Assembly (NCBI RefSeq): GCF_020169415.1
Contig: NZ_JAIULG010000014.1
Location: 18,434 to 82,433 of the forward strand
Reading direction: 5' to 3'
DNA: 64,000 nucleotides
Origin: Tsukamurella sp. M9C
GTDB taxonomy: Bacteria; Actinomycetota; Actinomycetes; Mycobacteriales; Mycobacteriaceae
Positions 1 to 11,051 of the stretch are shown piece by piece. Every line of letters starts with the position of its first letter. Position 1 is the first letter of the stretch. A program made the translations under genes and the position numbers. The notes under the pieces were generated by a model, which was not told the origin of the DNA, made no database searches, and was given only the letters and a program-made list of their open reading frames with translations.

Positions 1-51
1 GTCGGCGCCGTAGCGCTTGGTGAGCCCGCGCAGGGCGAGTTCGGCGCTCAT
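1..51 (-). CDS. fbpC: Iron(III) ABC transporter ATP-binding protein, N-terminal fragment
   Basis: Only the first 17 codons lie in the window; the gene runs off the left edge. The visible start reads MSAELALRGLTKRYGAD, the usual opening beta-strand and A-loop of an ABC ATPase (an aromatic Tyr after LTKR). Its ATG overlaps the TGA of the permease gene by four bases (ATGA), so it is the third gene of the importer operon and would energise iron uptake at the inner face of the membrane. The specific assignment as the FbpC-type ATPase rests on the neighbours, not on the fragment. Confidence 0.75.
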   Translation of the reverse strand, partial: MSAELALRGLTKRYGAD

Positions 52-1577
52 GCGGCTCCTCTCGTCCGGGTGGTGCGTCCGGCGGCCCGTCGGGACTGGC
101 GGAACAGCAGGTAGGTGGTGGGCAGCGACAGGAGCACCATCGCCATGGCGTAGGGCGCGGCGCCGGGATAGTCGATCTCGCTGCTGCGCGCCCAGAACTC
201 GGTCGCGAGGGTGCGGGTTCCGTTGGGCGCCAGGATCAGCGTCGCCGTCAGTTCGTTGGTGACGGCGAGGAAGACGAGGGCCGCGCCCGCCGCCGACGCG
301 GGCGCGGTGAGGCGGAGGGTGATGCGCGCGAAGGCGATCGGGGGCGGCGCGCCGAGGGCGCGGGCCGCCTCCTCCAGCGAGACCGGCGCCTGGGCCAGGC
401 CCGCCCGCAGGCCCACGGCGGCGCGCGGCAGGAAGAGCAGCACGTAGGCGAGGATCAGCACCGTCGCGCTCTGGTACAGGTCCGGTACCGCCCGGATCGA
501 GACGGTGACCAGCGCCAGGCCGATGACGATGCCGGGCATCGCGCTGCTGACGTAGGTCGAGGCCTCGAGTGTCCGGGTGATGCGGTTCGGCCGGCGCACG
601 GCGAGGTACGCGAGCGGGAAGGCGGCGGCGACGGTGAGGACGGCGGTCGCCGCGCCGTAGCCGAGCGACGTGCCGAGCGCCTCGAGGAGGTCGGCCGGCA
701 CCGTCTGCGCGGCCCCGCGCACGGTCCAGCGGACGACGAACCACAGCGGGAGCCCGAGGGCGGCCCCGACGAGCGCCAGGAGCGCGACCTGTGCGCCGGC
801 CTGGTAGCCGCCCAACGGGATCCGCTCCGGCGTCGCGACCGCGCCCGACCCCACCCGGGCGTACCTGGCGCGGCCGCGGGCGGCGACCTCGGCGACGAGC
901 AGGAGCAGGCACAGCAGCGCCAACACCCCGGCGAGCATCGACCCCGCGGCCCCGTTGAAGGTCGACTGGTACTGGACCATGATCGCGGTGGTGAAGGTGT
1001 CGAACCGGATCATCGCGAAGGCGCCGTACTCGGCGAGCAGGTGCAGCGCCACGAGCACCGCGCCGCCCAGGGCGGCGAGCCGCAACTGCGGGAGGACGAC
1101 CCGGACGAACACCGCCCACCGCCCGAGGCCGAGCGCGGCGGCGGACTCCTCGAGCGCGGGGTCGAGCCGGCTCAGCGCCGCCGCGACCGGGATGTAGACG
1201 AGCGGGTAGTAGAACAGCACCGCGATCAGCACGCCCGACCACAGTCCGCCGAGCGACGGGATCGCCGAGACCCAGCCGTAGCTGCCGACGAACGCGGGGA
1301 TCGCGAGCGGCGCCGCAAGGAGCAGCGACCACGCCCGGCGGCCCCAGAGCGTGGTCCGCTCGACCAGCCAGGCGCCGCCGACGCCGAGGATCACGCTGAG
1401 CGGCACCGCGATCACCGTGAGAAGCACGGTGTTGATGAGGAGCTCGGCGACGCGGGGCCGGAAGACGAGCCGGACGGATTCCGCCCAGCCGGTGTCGATC
1501 GTCGTGTAGACGACGAAGCCCAGCGGCACCGCCGCGACCGCCGCGATGGCGGCGGCCGCGAGGGTGAGCAGCCTCAG
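48..1577 (-). CDS. fbpB: Iron(III) ABC transporter permease (FbpB/SfuB type)
   Basis: About 509 residues of strongly hydrophobic protein with the duplicated six-helix permease fold typical of FbpB/SfuB, longer than single-module permeases. Two EAA-type loops are visible, one around LEESAAALGLGRW and one around LEEAARALGAPPP, the surfaces that dock the ATPase. The gene follows the substrate-binding lipoprotein and overlaps the ATPase gene, giving an A-B-C importer operon. The start is uncertain: no ATG or GTG lies right at the junction; a CTG at 1577 overlapping the upstream stop is used here, and a GTG at 1529 is the main alternative. Substrate is inferred from the binding protein and the IdeR-like site upstream. 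Confidence 0.85.
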   Translation of the reverse strand: MRLLTLAAAAIAAVAAVPLGFVVYTTIDTGWAESVRLVFRPRVAELLINTVLLTVIAVPLSVILGVGGAWLVERTTLWGRRAWSLLLAAPLAIPAFVGSYGWVSAIPSLGGLWSGVLIAVLFYYPLVYIPVAAALSRLDPALEESAAALGLGRWAVFVRVVLPQLRLAALGGAVLVALHLLAEYGAFAMIRFDTFTTAIMVQYQSTFNGAAGSMLAGVLALLCLLLLVAEVAARGRARYARVGSGAVATPERIPLGGYQAGAQVALLALVGAALGLPLWFVVRWTVRGAAQTVPADLLEALGTSLGYGAATAVLTVAAAFPLAYLAVRRPNRITRTLEASTYVSSAMPGIVIGLALVTVSIRAVPDLYQSATVLILAYVLLFLPRAAVGLRAGLAQAPVSLEEAARALGAPPPIAFARITLRLTAPASAAGAALVFLAVTNELTATLILAPNGTRTLATEFWARSSEIDYPGAAPYAMAMVLLSLPTTYLLFRQSRRAAGRTTRTRGAA

Positions 1578-2620
1578 AGCAGGCCCGCCTCGGTCATCAG
1601 GGTCACGACCTGCGGGCCGTTGAGGGTGGCCGGGTCGACGGTCGGCGCCTGCAGATCCGCCATCGGGACGAGCTTCGCGTTGGCCGGGAAGCCGGAGGCC
1701 ACCGGGTACTCGAAGGACGTGCCCTTCTCGAGCACCTCCTGGCCCGCCTTGGAGGTGATGAACTTGAGCAGCTGCTGGGCCTGCGCCTGCTTCTTCGACG
1801 ACTTCAGCACGCCGCCGCCGGAGATCGAGACGAAGGCACCCGGGTCCTGGTTCTTGAAGTAGTGGGTGCCCACGTTGCCGGAGTTCTCGCCGGTCTTCGC
1901 CTGGTCGCCGTAGAAGTAGTAGTGGTAGATGAGGGCGGTGTCGACCTCGCCGGCGTTGACGGCCTTCATCGCGGCGCCGTTGCCCTTGTACTCCTTGGCG
2001 TTCTCCTTCATCGCCTTCAGCCAGTCCTTCGTGGCCTGCTCGCCCTTGAGCTGCAGGTAGGCCGAGACGATCGCCTGGAAGTCCGCGCCGGACGGCGACG
2101 CGCTCCAGCGGCCCTTCCACTCCGGCGTCGCGAGGTCGGCCATCGACTTCGGGAGCTGCTCGGGCGTCACCTTGCGCTTGTCGTAGACGAGCACCGTCGA
2201 CCGGGCCGCGATCCCCGTCCACTTGCCCGTGGACGGCCTGAGGCCGTTGTTCACCTGCGCGAGCGTCGCCGGGTCGACGTCGGCGAACAGGCCCTTGTTC
2301 TCGACCTGGGTCATCGCGGGCGAGTTCTCGGTGAGGAAGACGTCGGCGGGCGAGCGCTCGCCCTCGGCGATGATCTGCTGCGCCAGTTCGGAATCCTTGC
2401 CCTGGCGGATCGTGACCTTGATGCCGGTCTCCGCGGTGAACTTCTCCACCCACTCCTTGGCGAGGGTGTCGTGCTGGGCGTTGTAGAGCGTCAGCTCGCC
2501 GCCCGCCGGGCCCGAGCTCGACGGTGCCGCACCGTCGCCGCTCGACCCGCAGGCCGTGATCGTGAGGGAGGCCACCGCCACCAGGGCGGCGGCCAGAGTG
2601 GAGCGCTTGCGCAACGACAT
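1574..2620 (-). CDS. fbpA: Iron(III) ABC transporter substrate-binding lipoprotein
   Basis: A 348-residue periplasmic-binding-protein-like lipoprotein that would capture ferric iron outside the membrane and deliver it to the permease. It opens with MSLRKRSTLAAALVAV and a lipobox ending TITAC, so Cys22 is the likely lipid anchor. The mature part has the FbpA/FutA-like pattern (ELTLYNAQHD, then LLKFITSKAGQEVL near the end). The ATG at 2620 is preferred to one 12 codons upstream because AAAGGA lies just before it and the signal peptide then starts correctly. It is the first gene of the operon and has a candidate IdeR box upstream. Confidence 0.87.
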   Translation of the reverse strand: MSLRKRSTLAAALVAVASLTITACGSSGDGAAPSSSGPAGGELTLYNAQHDTLAKEWVEKFTAETGIKVTIRQGKDSELAQQIIAEGERSPADVFLTENSPAMTQVENKGLFADVDPATLAQVNNGLRPSTGKWTGIAARSTVLVYDKRKVTPEQLPKSMADLATPEWKGRWSASPSGADFQAIVSAYLQLKGEQATKDWLKAMKENAKEYKGNGAAMKAVNAGEVDTALIYHYYFYGDQAKTGENSGNVGTHYFKNQDPGAFVSISGGGVLKSSKKQAQAQQLLKFITSKAGQEVLEKGTSFEYPVASGFPANAKLVPMADLQAPTVDPATLNGPQVVTLMTEAGLL

Positions 2621-2668
2621 CGTCGAATCCTTTTCTTGAGCAACGAAATCACTCACGACGGGCGAGAG

Positions 2669-2687
2669 TAAGGCGACGCTACACTAA
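2669..2687 (-). promoter_or_regulatory. Candidate IdeR/DtxR iron box upstream of fbpA
   Basis: Read on the minus strand the 19 bases are TTAGTGTAGCGTCGCCTTA, which match the known IdeR consensus TTAGGTTAGSCTAACCTWA at roughly 14 of 19 positions by hand alignment. The site lies about 50 bases upstream of the fbpA start, a place where the iron-loaded repressor would block transcription. The function of the operon (iron uptake) supports it. The match is imperfect, and no -10 hexamer was confidently placed. Confidence 0.5.
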
Positions 2688-2726
2688 GCCCGCCGAGATG
2701 GGGAGCAACCGGACATACCTGACGCG

Positions 2727-3794
2727 TCAGAGAACCAGGACCGCGGCGACAGTCGCGGGAACGGCGAGCAGCAGGCCGTGGAACGCGAACCGGCGGGCGG
2801 GGATCCGCACTCCCGCGCGGGCGCACCGCTCCCGCCAGAGCAGCGTCGCCAGCGAGGCCCACAGCGTCACGATCGGCGCCACTCCCACGCCGATGAGCAG
2901 CGCCATGAGGCGTACGGGATCGCCGGCGGCGACCGGTTCGAGGGCCAGGTACGCGGGCAGGTTGTTCACTCCGTTCGCGGCCAGGGCCCCGACGCCCGCC
3001 ACCCGCAGCAGGTCCGACGGTGCCGTGCCCGCCCCCGCGACGTCGCGCAGAACACCCTCGAGGCCCACCGCGAGGAGCACCTGCACCCCGGCGAAGACGG
3101 CCGCCAGGATCAGCACCATCCGCCACGGCACCACGATCTCGCGGAGCCGCTGCGGCGCGCGAACGGCCACCGTGCCGGCCAGGACGAGCGCGGCCACCGT
3201 CGACGCCGCGGCGGGCGGGACACCGAGCGCGAAGGCCGGCCCCAGGGCGAGGCAGACGGCCGCGGCGACGCCGAACAGGACCCGATCGGCGGGCGCCTCG
3301 AAGTCGGGGATCTCGTACCGGCCGCGCAGGTCCCGGCGGTGCAGCAGCCACAGCACGACGACGGTGACCGCGATCGCCGCCAGCGCGGGCCGCCACGACA
3401 GCGCGACGTACGCCCGCACGCCGCCCTCGAGGTGGTAGACGGCGAGCAGGTTGGTGAGGTTCGAGACCGGCAGCAGCAACGACGCCGTGTTCGCGAGCCA
3501 GACCGTGGTCATCGCGAAGGGCAGGGGCGCCAGCCCGAGTCGCGACGCCGCGGCCAGCACGACGGGTGTCAGCAGCACCGCGGTGGTGTCGAGGCTCAGC
3601 ACGATCGTCGCCGCGCAGGCGGCCGCGACCGTGCACAGCCACATGAGCGGCACCCGGCCCCGGCCGAGGCGCGCCGCGAGCACGCCGAGGGCGTCGAACA
3701 CCCCTGCCAGCTGCGCGATCTCGGCGACCACGGTGATCGCGAGGAGGAAGACGAGAACGGGCGCGACCTGCGCCGCCACGTCGGCCGCGTTCAC
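2727..3794 (-). CDS. ArsB/SLC13-type anion permease
   Basis: A 355-residue, almost entirely hydrophobic protein with about ten membrane helices and the ion-transporter pattern of the ArsB/NhaD/CitM superfamily: [15 protein letters not shown] in the first half and the [13 protein letters not shown] loop in the second, both positioned like the re-entrant substrate loops of this family. It probably exports or imports a small anion; arsenite is possible, but no arsR, arsC or arsA neighbour is present. The GTG start at 3794 overlaps the uvrC stop (GTGA), so it should be translated with uvrC. Family ArsB proteins are about 400-430 residues, so this is a short member. Confidence 0.75.
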   Translation of the reverse strand: MNAADVAAQVAPVLVFLLAITVVAEIAQLAGVFDALGVLAARLGRGRVPLMWLCTVAAACAATIVLSLDTTAVLLTPVVLAAASRLGLAPLPFAMTTVWLANTASLLLPVSNLTNLLAVYHLEGGVRAYVALSWRPALAAIAVTVVVLWLLHRRDLRGRYEIPDFEAPADRVLFGVAAAVCLALGPAFALGVPPAAASTVAALVLAGTVAVRAPQRLREIVVPWRMVLILAAVFAGVQVLLAVGLEGVLRDVAGAGTAPSDLLRVAGVGALAANGVNNLPAYLALEPVAAGDPVRLMALLIGVGVAPIVTLWASLATLLWRERCARAGVRIPARRFAFHGLLLAVPATVAAVLVL

Positions 3795-5794
3795 GCGCCG
3801 TCGGTGCGCAGGCCGTCGAGCACGGTGCGGGCGGTGGTCATCCCGATCCCGGGCACCTCCACGATCTCCTCGAGGCTGGCCTCGCGGAGCTTGGTCACCG
3901 AGCCGAAGTGCTGCAGCAGCGCGGTCTTGCGGGTGTCGCCGAGGCCGGGGATCGCGTCGAGCGCGCTCGCGGTCATCCGCTTGGACCGCTTGCTGCGGTG
4001 GAAGGAGATGGCGAACCGGTGCGCCTCGTCGCGCACACGCTGCAGCAGGAACAGCGCATCCGAGCTGCGGGGAAGGATCACCGGGTCCTCGTCGCCGGGG
4101 ACCCACACCTCCTCGAGCCGCTTCGCGAGGCCCACCACCGCCACGTCGGTCACGCCCAGCTCGTCCAGCACCTCCTGCGCGGCGGCGGCCTGCGGCGCGC
4201 CACCGTCGACCACGAAGAGGTTGGGCGGGTACGCGAACCGGCGCGGGCGCCCCGTCTGCGGGTCGAGCGCGGCCTCCGGGGCGAGGTCTCCCCCGTTGTC
4301 GTCGCCCTGCTGCCCTGCCTCCGCGCCGCCGGCGTCCTCGGTCTGCCGGGCGTCCGCGCGGTGGCGCAGGAAGCGGCGACGGGTGACCTCGGCGATGGAC
4401 GCGACGTCGTCGCTGTGGCCGTCGCCCGCGGCCTCCTTGATCCCGTAGTGCCGGTAGTCGGACTTCTTCGCCAGGCCGTCCTCGAAGACCACGAGGGAGG
4501 CCACCACGTCGGAGCCCTGGATGTGGCTGATGTCGACGCACTCGATGCGCAGCGGCGCCTCGTCGAGGTCCAGCGCGTCCTGCAGGCCCTGCAGCGCCGC
4601 CGAGCGGGCCGTGAGGTCGCCCGAGCGCTTGAGCTTGTGCTGGTGCAGCGCCTCGACGGCGTTGCGCTCCACCGTCTCCATGAGGGTGCGCTTGTCGCCG
4701 CGCTGAGGGATGCGCAAGGACACCCGAGCGCCGCGGAGCCCCGACAGCCAGTCCTGCAGCTCGTCCGCATCGTCCGGCAGCACCGGCACGAGGACCTCGC
4801 GCGGCACGGGATTGACCGCGCCGTCGCCCGACTGCTCGGCGCGCTCGACCTCCTCGCCGTAGAACTGGGTGACGAACTGCTCCAGCAGCTCGGCGTGCTC
4901 GTTCTGCTCCGCGTCGCCCGGCTTCTCGACGACCCAGCCGCGCTGGCCGCGGACCCGGCCGCCGCGGACGTGGAAGATCTGGACGGCGGCCTCGAGCTCA
5001 TCGGCGGAGAAGGCGATGACATCGGCGTCGGTGCCGTCGCCGAGCACCACGGCCTGCTTCTCGACGGCCTTGCGCAGGGCCGCCACGTCGTCGCGCAGCC
5101 GCGCGGCGCGCTCGAAGTCCAGGTCCTCGCTGGCGGCCAGCATGTCGTTCTCGAGCTGCTTGACGAGGTTGTCGGTCTTGCCGGCGAGGAAGTCGCAGAA
5201 GTCCTCGACGATCTGCCGGTGCTCCGCGGCGGTGACCCGCCCGACGCACGGCGCCGAGCACTTGTCGATGTAGCCCAGCAGGCACGGGCGGCCCATCTGG
5301 TTGTGCCGCTTGAAGACCCCCGCCGAGCAGGTGCGGGCGGGGAAGACCCGCAGGAGCAGGTCGAGGGTCTCGCGGATGGCCCAGGCGTGGCTGTAGGGGC
5401 CGAAGTAGCGCACGCCCTTGCGCCGGGGGCCGCGGTAGACGTACAGCCGCGGGTACTCCTCGTTGAGGGTGACCGCGAGCATCGGGTACGTCTTGTCGTC
5501 CCGGTAGCGGACGTTGAACTGCGGGTCGAACTCCTTGATCCAGTTGTATTCGAGCTGCAGCGCCTCGACCTCGGTGCCCACCACGGTCCATTCGACGGAC
5601 GCGGCGGTGGTGACCATCTGGTAGGTCCGCGGGTGCAGGCCGAAGACGTCGGCGAAGTAGGAGTTGAGGCGGCTGCGCAGCGACTTCGCCTTGCCGACGT
5701 AGATGACGCGGCCGTGCTTGTCCCGGAACTTGTACACGCCGGGCTGCGTGGGGATGGTGCCCGGTGCGGGACGGTAACTCTGCGGATCGGCCAC
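3791..5794 (-). CDS. uvrC: Excinuclease ABC subunit C
   Basis: UvrC makes the 3' and 5' incisions during nucleotide excision repair after UvrAB find the lesion. All domains are visible in the 667 residues: the GIY-YIG nuclease at about 15-95 ([20 protein letters not shown]), the UVR UvrB-binding helix pair at about 200-240 ([19 protein letters not shown]), the RNase-H-like 5' nuclease core with [12 protein letters not shown] and FVVDGG, and a C-terminal double helix-hairpin-helix ([13 protein letters not shown] and [13 protein letters not shown]). An acidic linker around 480-510 is typical of actinobacteria. It starts with GTG inside a hairpin. Confidence 0.97.
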   Translation of the reverse strand: MADPQSYRPAPGTIPTQPGVYKFRDKHGRVIYVGKAKSLRSRLNSYFADVFGLHPRTYQMVTTAASVEWTVVGTEVEALQLEYNWIKEFDPQFNVRYRDDKTYPMLAVTLNEEYPRLYVYRGPRRKGVRYFGPYSHAWAIRETLDLLLRVFPARTCSAGVFKRHNQMGRPCLLGYIDKCSAPCVGRVTAAEHRQIVEDFCDFLAGKTDNLVKQLENDMLAASEDLDFERAARLRDDVAALRKAVEKQAVVLGDGTDADVIAFSADELEAAVQIFHVRGGRVRGQRGWVVEKPGDAEQNEHAELLEQFVTQFYGEEVERAEQSGDGAVNPVPREVLVPVLPDDADELQDWLSGLRGARVSLRIPQRGDKRTLMETVERNAVEALHQHKLKRSGDLTARSAALQGLQDALDLDEAPLRIECVDISHIQGSDVVASLVVFEDGLAKKSDYRHYGIKEAAGDGHSDDVASIAEVTRRRFLRHRADARQTEDAGGAEAGQQGDDNGGDLAPEAALDPQTGRPRRFAYPPNLFVVDGGAPQAAAAQEVLDELGVTDVAVVGLAKRLEEVWVPGDEDPVILPRSSDALFLLQRVRDEAHRFAISFHRSKRSKRMTASALDAIPGLGDTRKTALLQHFGSVTKLREASLEEIVEVPGIGMTTARTVLDGLRTDGA

Positions 5795-5818
5795 CCGTCC
5801 AGATTAGGACGGGTGGCC
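5789..5818 (-). other. Perfect 12-bp hairpin covering the uvrC start codon
   Basis: GGCCACCCGTCC at 5789-5800 and its exact complement at 5807-5818 enclose a 6-base loop. On the minus strand the uvrC GTG lies inside the 3' arm. It sits between the upstream small exported-protein gene and uvrC. It could terminate the upstream transcript (no clear T run follows) or mask uvrC translation initiation; the sequence alone does not decide. Confidence 0.5.
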
Positions 5819-5848
5819 GACAGGTTCGGGTGCGGGCGGGGCGCAGGG

Positions 5849-6199
5849 TCAGCCGATGGGGATCCAGATCGGCCCGAGCCAGAAGCCCCAGTGGTTGCGG
5901 CCCTGGTCCCAGACCGGGGTGTGCCAGGCGCCTTGGCGGTACACCGGGCCGGGCCGCCAGTTCGGGTTCTGCCCGTTCGGCCGCGGTGCGACCTGGCGGG
6001 GCACCTGGTTGGGCGCCGGCCAGGCGGCCGGCTTCGGCGCGGGCTTCGCGGCGGGGCGCGCGCCCTGCCCGACACCCGGGGCACCGGGCTGGCCGGGGCT
6101 CGGCGTTGCGGCCGCGGCGCCGGCGCCGACGGTGGCGAGGCCGCCGATCGCGGTGGCACCCAGGAGCGTGGATCCGATCATCTTCTTCATCGTGGTCAT
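5849..6199 (-). CDS. Small exported Pro/Ala/Trp-rich protein
   Basis: A 116-residue protein with a Sec signal peptide (MTTMKKMIGSTLLGATAIGG, cleavage expected near GAAAATP) followed by a Pro/Ala/Gln-rich linker and a Trp-rich tail ending GFWLGPIWIPIG. Five or more Trp residues in the last 40 positions suggest a surface or envelope-binding protein, but I recognise no family. The start at 6199 gives the complete signal peptide; internal Met codons at positions 4 and 7 are also possible. It lies upstream of uvrC on the same strand and is separated from it by the hairpin at 5789-5818. Confidence 0.7.
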   Translation of the reverse strand: MTTMKKMIGSTLLGATAIGGLATVGAGAAAATPSPGQPGAPGVGQGARPAAKPAPKPAAWPAPNQVPRQVAPRPNGQNPNWRPGPVYRQGAWHTPVWDQGRNHWGFWLGPIWIPIG

Positions 6200-6264
6200 A
6201 CGAGAAGCGTGACCGCCCGTCCTGCGCGCGAGCGGGGGACGACCTGGGCGTTCGCTGGGACTCG

Positions 6265-7470
6265 TCAGGCGGTCACCGTGGGCTCGACCGCGCTCCCGGC
6301 AGGACGACGGGGCGCGCGGGGACGCCGCGGGACCATGCTGCGCGAGGCGAGCGGGTCGTCGGCGGCCAGGCCGAACCGGCGGCGGTAGGCCTCCGCGTCG
6401 ATGTCGTGCACCCCGAGGTGCGGGACGAGCATCGCCATCCATAAGCCGCACAGGTGGCACTGCACCCGGTCGCCATCGTCCTCCAGCCGTCCCGAGCGGG
6501 AGCGCAGCAGGTCGCCGAGGGCGTCGGCGTAGTCGCCGTGCGCCGGCATCCGTTCCAAGAGCTCGGCGACCCGCTGGTCCGTGGCATCGATGCGGGAGCG
6601 GAACTGCGGCGGGCTCAGGTGCCCGAGGACGCATCGGCGCAGTTCGAGGTAGTGGTCGAGCAGCCCCTCGCGCTCCATCGCGTGCTCGAAGGCGGTGCGC
6701 GGGGCGGCGTGCCCGTCGTGCTCGGTCCGGGCTCCCCACCGCGCCTGCGTGCGGGTCGAGCCCCGTCGCCGCCCGCTGATCCGACCGTGCGCCGCGACGT
6801 GGTTGTCGACGCTCGCGAACCACAGTCCGCACGCCGGGCACTGTTTGAGCGCCCCGCCGGGGGCGTTGACGGCGGAGGGCACGGTGAACGCCGTCGGGTC
6901 GTGGCTCCACGCGTCGATGATCGCGACCGTCACCGACGCGGCGTCGGTACCCACGCGGTCCGCGAGCCGGCTCGGCCCGAGGCCGTTGGCGGCGGCCCAG
7001 TTGGCCGCCTCGGCCCAACTGCCCCAGGGCGCGTCCGGGGGCAGCTCGGTCAACGGGACTCCCCGCCCCGGCGGCGGGGCCTCCAGCGAGCCTTCCAGGG
7101 CGCTCGGAGAGGCACGTGGACGTATGGGTCGACCGCTCTGCCGCGCCGGGTCGACGGTCCGCTGCCGGTTCGCGCGCCGAGGGCGGGGCGTTGTGGAGCG
7201 CTGGCGGCCCCGCCGGTGCACGACCCGGTGCGCCTCGACGTCCGAGAACCAGATCCCGCACTCGGGGCACTGCTCCACACCGACCGGCGGCACGGTGGCG
7301 GGCGGCCGGGTGAACAGGTCGGGGAACCTCATCCACTCGTCGGCGATGGCCAGCAGAGCATCGATCCGGGTGACTCCTTCGCGCTGCGCGATCGCGCCCA
7401 CGCCGAAGCCGCCGGCCGCCGCCCAATTAGCAGCGGCGACCCAGCGCGGATCGTGAGACTGCTCGGGCAC
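6265..7470 (-). CDS. Triple C2H2-type zinc-finger protein with MucR-like C-terminus
   Basis: The 401-residue product has three evenly built C-x2-C-x9-H-x3-H motifs: Cys68/71-His81/85, Cys211/214-His224/228 and Cys338/341-His351/355. The first two sit in a duplicated unit of about 80 residues, each starting with a W-x-x-AANWAA helix-turn-helix-like segment. The third is followed by DAEAYRRRFGLAADDPL, which resembles the Ros/MucR DNA-binding zinc finger. I infer a DNA-binding regulator; the family is not firmly identified. It starts with GTG, preceded by GAAAGG. No partner gene is evident. Confidence 0.72.
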   Translation of the reverse strand: MPEQSHDPRWVAAANWAAAGGFGVGAIAQREGVTRIDALLAIADEWMRFPDLFTRPPATVPPVGVEQCPECGIWFSDVEAHRVVHRRGRQRSTTPRPRRANRQRTVDPARQSGRPIRPRASPSALEGSLEAPPPGRGVPLTELPPDAPWGSWAEAANWAAANGLGPSRLADRVGTDAASVTVAIIDAWSHDPTAFTVPSAVNAPGGALKQCPACGLWFASVDNHVAAHGRISGRRRGSTRTQARWGARTEHDGHAAPRTAFEHAMEREGLLDHYLELRRCVLGHLSPPQFRSRIDATDQRVAELLERMPAHGDYADALGDLLRSRSGRLEDDGDRVQCHLCGLWMAMLVPHLGVHDIDAEAYRRRFGLAADDPLASRSMVPRRPRAPRRPAGSAVEPTVTA

Positions 7471-7529
7471 GCCTTTCAGAATGCATCATCGTGTCAACCC
7501 CAGATGTTCTGACACGCCCGTGCGGTTCC

Positions 7530-9185
<1,656 letters not shown>

Positions 9186-9248
9186 AGGGCATGCGTACCG
9201 CATGTCCGACGGTGCGCGGCCCGGTTTCGGCCAGCTCACGGGGACGGC

Positions 9249-9923
9249 TCAGGCGACCGCCCGGAACAGTTGCAGGTCCGTCGCGGCGCCGAGCCCCGAC
9301 TCGAGTCCCGATTCCAGGCCCCGCCGGTCGCCCGGGCGCCAGTCGTCGAGGAGGACCCGCACCGTCCAGCCCGTGAACTGCCCCGCGTCCTCGTCGAAGC
9401 CGGTCGGCTGGGAGACCTCCAGGTGCACCGCGGCGCCGTCGTCGCAGTAGAGGAGCACCCAGGTGCCGGCGAGCGCACCGTCGGACCGGGCCGCGGGGCG
9501 GAGGGCCGAGAGCGGGAACAGCACCTCGTCGGGCCGGAAGGAGTCGGCGGTGGCCATCCCCTTGCGGCGGACGACGTGCGGTCCGTGTAGGGCCCCGGCG
9601 CTGCCGGTGGCCGCGTCGCCGCTCATCACCGTGAGCGTGCGGCGGCTGGCGATGTGGCGGCTTGTGGGCTGGCCGCGCCTGTTGTCCGGGAACCATCGTC
9701 CCGTCGCCGCGAGCCGCCGGCGCAGCTCCGCGACGAGTTCGACCCAGCGCACGAAGCCCGGCGCCATGGGCGGGGCGAAGTGGTCGAGTGCATCGGCTGC
9801 GCGCTCCCCCGCCGTCACGGCGGCGTACAGGTCCTCGACCTCGATGTCCATGGCGCGCAGGTAGTCCGCCGCCCGCTCGGGCGGGACGATCTGCGCGGTG
9901 AGCAGTGGCTCCAGGTCCGTCAT
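9249..9923 (-). CDS. Uncharacterised protein
   Basis: A 224-residue soluble protein preceded by a good ribosome-binding site (AAGGGGG). The N-terminal half is helical and rich in Ala and Arg (ERAADYLRAMDIEVEDLYAA); the C-terminal half looks like alternating beta-strands (GTWVLLYCDDGAAVHLEVSQ). There is no signal peptide, membrane segment or catalytic motif I recognise. It is on the same strand as the acyl-CoA ligase and 63 bases upstream of it, so the two may be cotranscribed, and it is divergent from the dioxygenase-like gene. Codon use is typical of the window, which supports a real gene. Confidence 0.7.
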   Translation of the reverse strand: MTDLEPLLTAQIVPPERAADYLRAMDIEVEDLYAAVTAGERAADALDHFAPPMAPGFVRWVELVAELRRRLAATGRWFPDNRRGQPTSRHIASRRTLTVMSGDAATGSAGALHGPHVVRRKGMATADSFRPDEVLFPLSALRPAARSDGALAGTWVLLYCDDGAAVHLEVSQPTGFDEDAGQFTGWTVRVLLDDWRPGDRRGLESGLESGLGAATDLQLFRAVA

Positions 9924-10073
9924 CGTGCCCCCTTCGACGATGCCCGAACGGTAGCGCGGGGCACTGACAGTTCCTCGTTCCCAGCGACCTCACAGCGAAC
10001 TCCACGGCGGGTGCGCGAATCGGCCGATACCGTTCATTTCGTCGCGGAGGCCGACTCCGCCGGAAGGACCGTC

Positions 10074-10997
10074 ATGCGCACCTATGAGGGACGTCCCCTG
10101 CCCCGCCCGCACGAGGACGTCGTCGACCAGGGGCTGCGTTTCGACCTCGGGACGGTGACGACCCGACGGCGGATGCTCGCCGCGCTCGGGATCGGCGCCG
10201 CCGGGATCGGGCTGGCGGCGTGCGGGAAAGGCACGCAGAGCGGACCGTCGACCTCCATGGCGGCGTCCTCGTCCACGGCGGGGCCGACGACGACACCGTC
10301 CACACTCGCCGAGATCCCCGAGGAGACCGCGGGCCCGTACCCGGGCGACGGGTCGAACGGGCCCGATGTGCTGGAGGTCGACAGGGTGGTGCGCAGCGAC
10401 ATCCGGTCGAGCTTCGGCGCGATGTCCGGAACCGCGGACGGCGTGCCGATCACCCTCGAGCTGACGGTGCGCGATCTCGCGCGCGACGGTGCGCCCTTCG
10501 CCGGCGCCGCCGTGTACGTGTGGCACTGCGACCGGGAGGGCCGCTATTCGCTGTACACCGCGGGCGCGACGGACCAGAACTACTTGCGGGGCGTGCAGAT
10601 CGCCGACGATGCCGGCGTCGTGCGCTTCACCAGCGTCTTCCCCGCCTGCTACGAGGGCCGGTGGCCGCACGTCCACTTCGAGGTCTACCGCGACCGGGCG
10701 GGCATCACCGACGCGGAGAGCGCGATCGCGACCTCGCAGCTGGCCTTCCCTGAGGATGTCTGCGACGCCGTCTACGCCACGTCCGGGTACGAATCCTCCG
10801 TGCGGACGATGAGCCGCGTGTCGCTGGCCTCCGACAGCGTCTTCCGCGAGGACGGCGCCGAGCACCAATTGGCCACCGTCACCGGTGACGTACGGGCCGG
10901 CTACCGCTCGTCCTTGCCGGTGGGCGTGGATACGCGGACCGCTCCGGGCAGTGGCTCCATTCCCGGGCAACCGCCGATCAATGGGCGCCCGAGGTAG
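10074..10997 (+). CDS. Intradiol ring-cleavage dioxygenase-like Tat lipoprotein
   Basis: A 307-residue exported protein with a twin-arginine signal (RRR at 31-33, then MLAALGIGAAGIG) ending in a lipobox with Cys50. The mature part carries the intradiol dioxygenase beta-sandwich: AGPYPGDGSNGPDVL, a conserved strand AAVYVWHCDREGRYSLY, and the PHVHFEVY iron-ligand histidines. This group of extracytoplasmic dioxygenase-like proteins is common in actinobacteria; the substrate is unknown and may be an aromatic or cell-wall-related compound. The ATG at 10074 follows GGAAGGACC. A degenerate copy of the 3' end lies just downstream. Confidence 0.85.
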   Translation: MRTYEGRPLPRPHEDVVDQGLRFDLGTVTTRRRMLAALGIGAAGIGLAACGKGTQSGPSTSMAASSSTAGPTTTPSTLAEIPEETAGPYPGDGSNGPDVLEVDRVVRSDIRSSFGAMSGTADGVPITLELTVRDLARDGAPFAGAAVYVWHCDREGRYSLYTAGATDQNYLRGVQIADDAGVVRFTSVFPACYEGRWPHVHFEVYRDRAGITDAESAIATSQLAFPEDVCDAVYATSGYESSVRTMSRVSLASDSVFREDGAEHQLATVTGDVRAGYRSSLPVGVDTRTAPGSGSIPGQPPINGRPR

Positions 10998-11051
10998 TCG
11001 TCACCGTCTGATCCGCGCTCACCGAAAGCCTGGAAGCCCGACAGGACGGAC

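Noticed and set aside
3908..6388. Very long open frame on the + strand opposite uvrC
   Set aside because: Its translation is low-complexity Arg/Ala/Val-rich with no motif, and it is the mirror of uvrC in high-GC DNA. The minus strand has intact UvrC domains.
7491..7515. Inverted repeat GTGTCA-N13-TGACAC before the zinc-finger gene
   Set aside because: Only 6-bp arms with a long spacer, no family consensus; expected by chance at this length.
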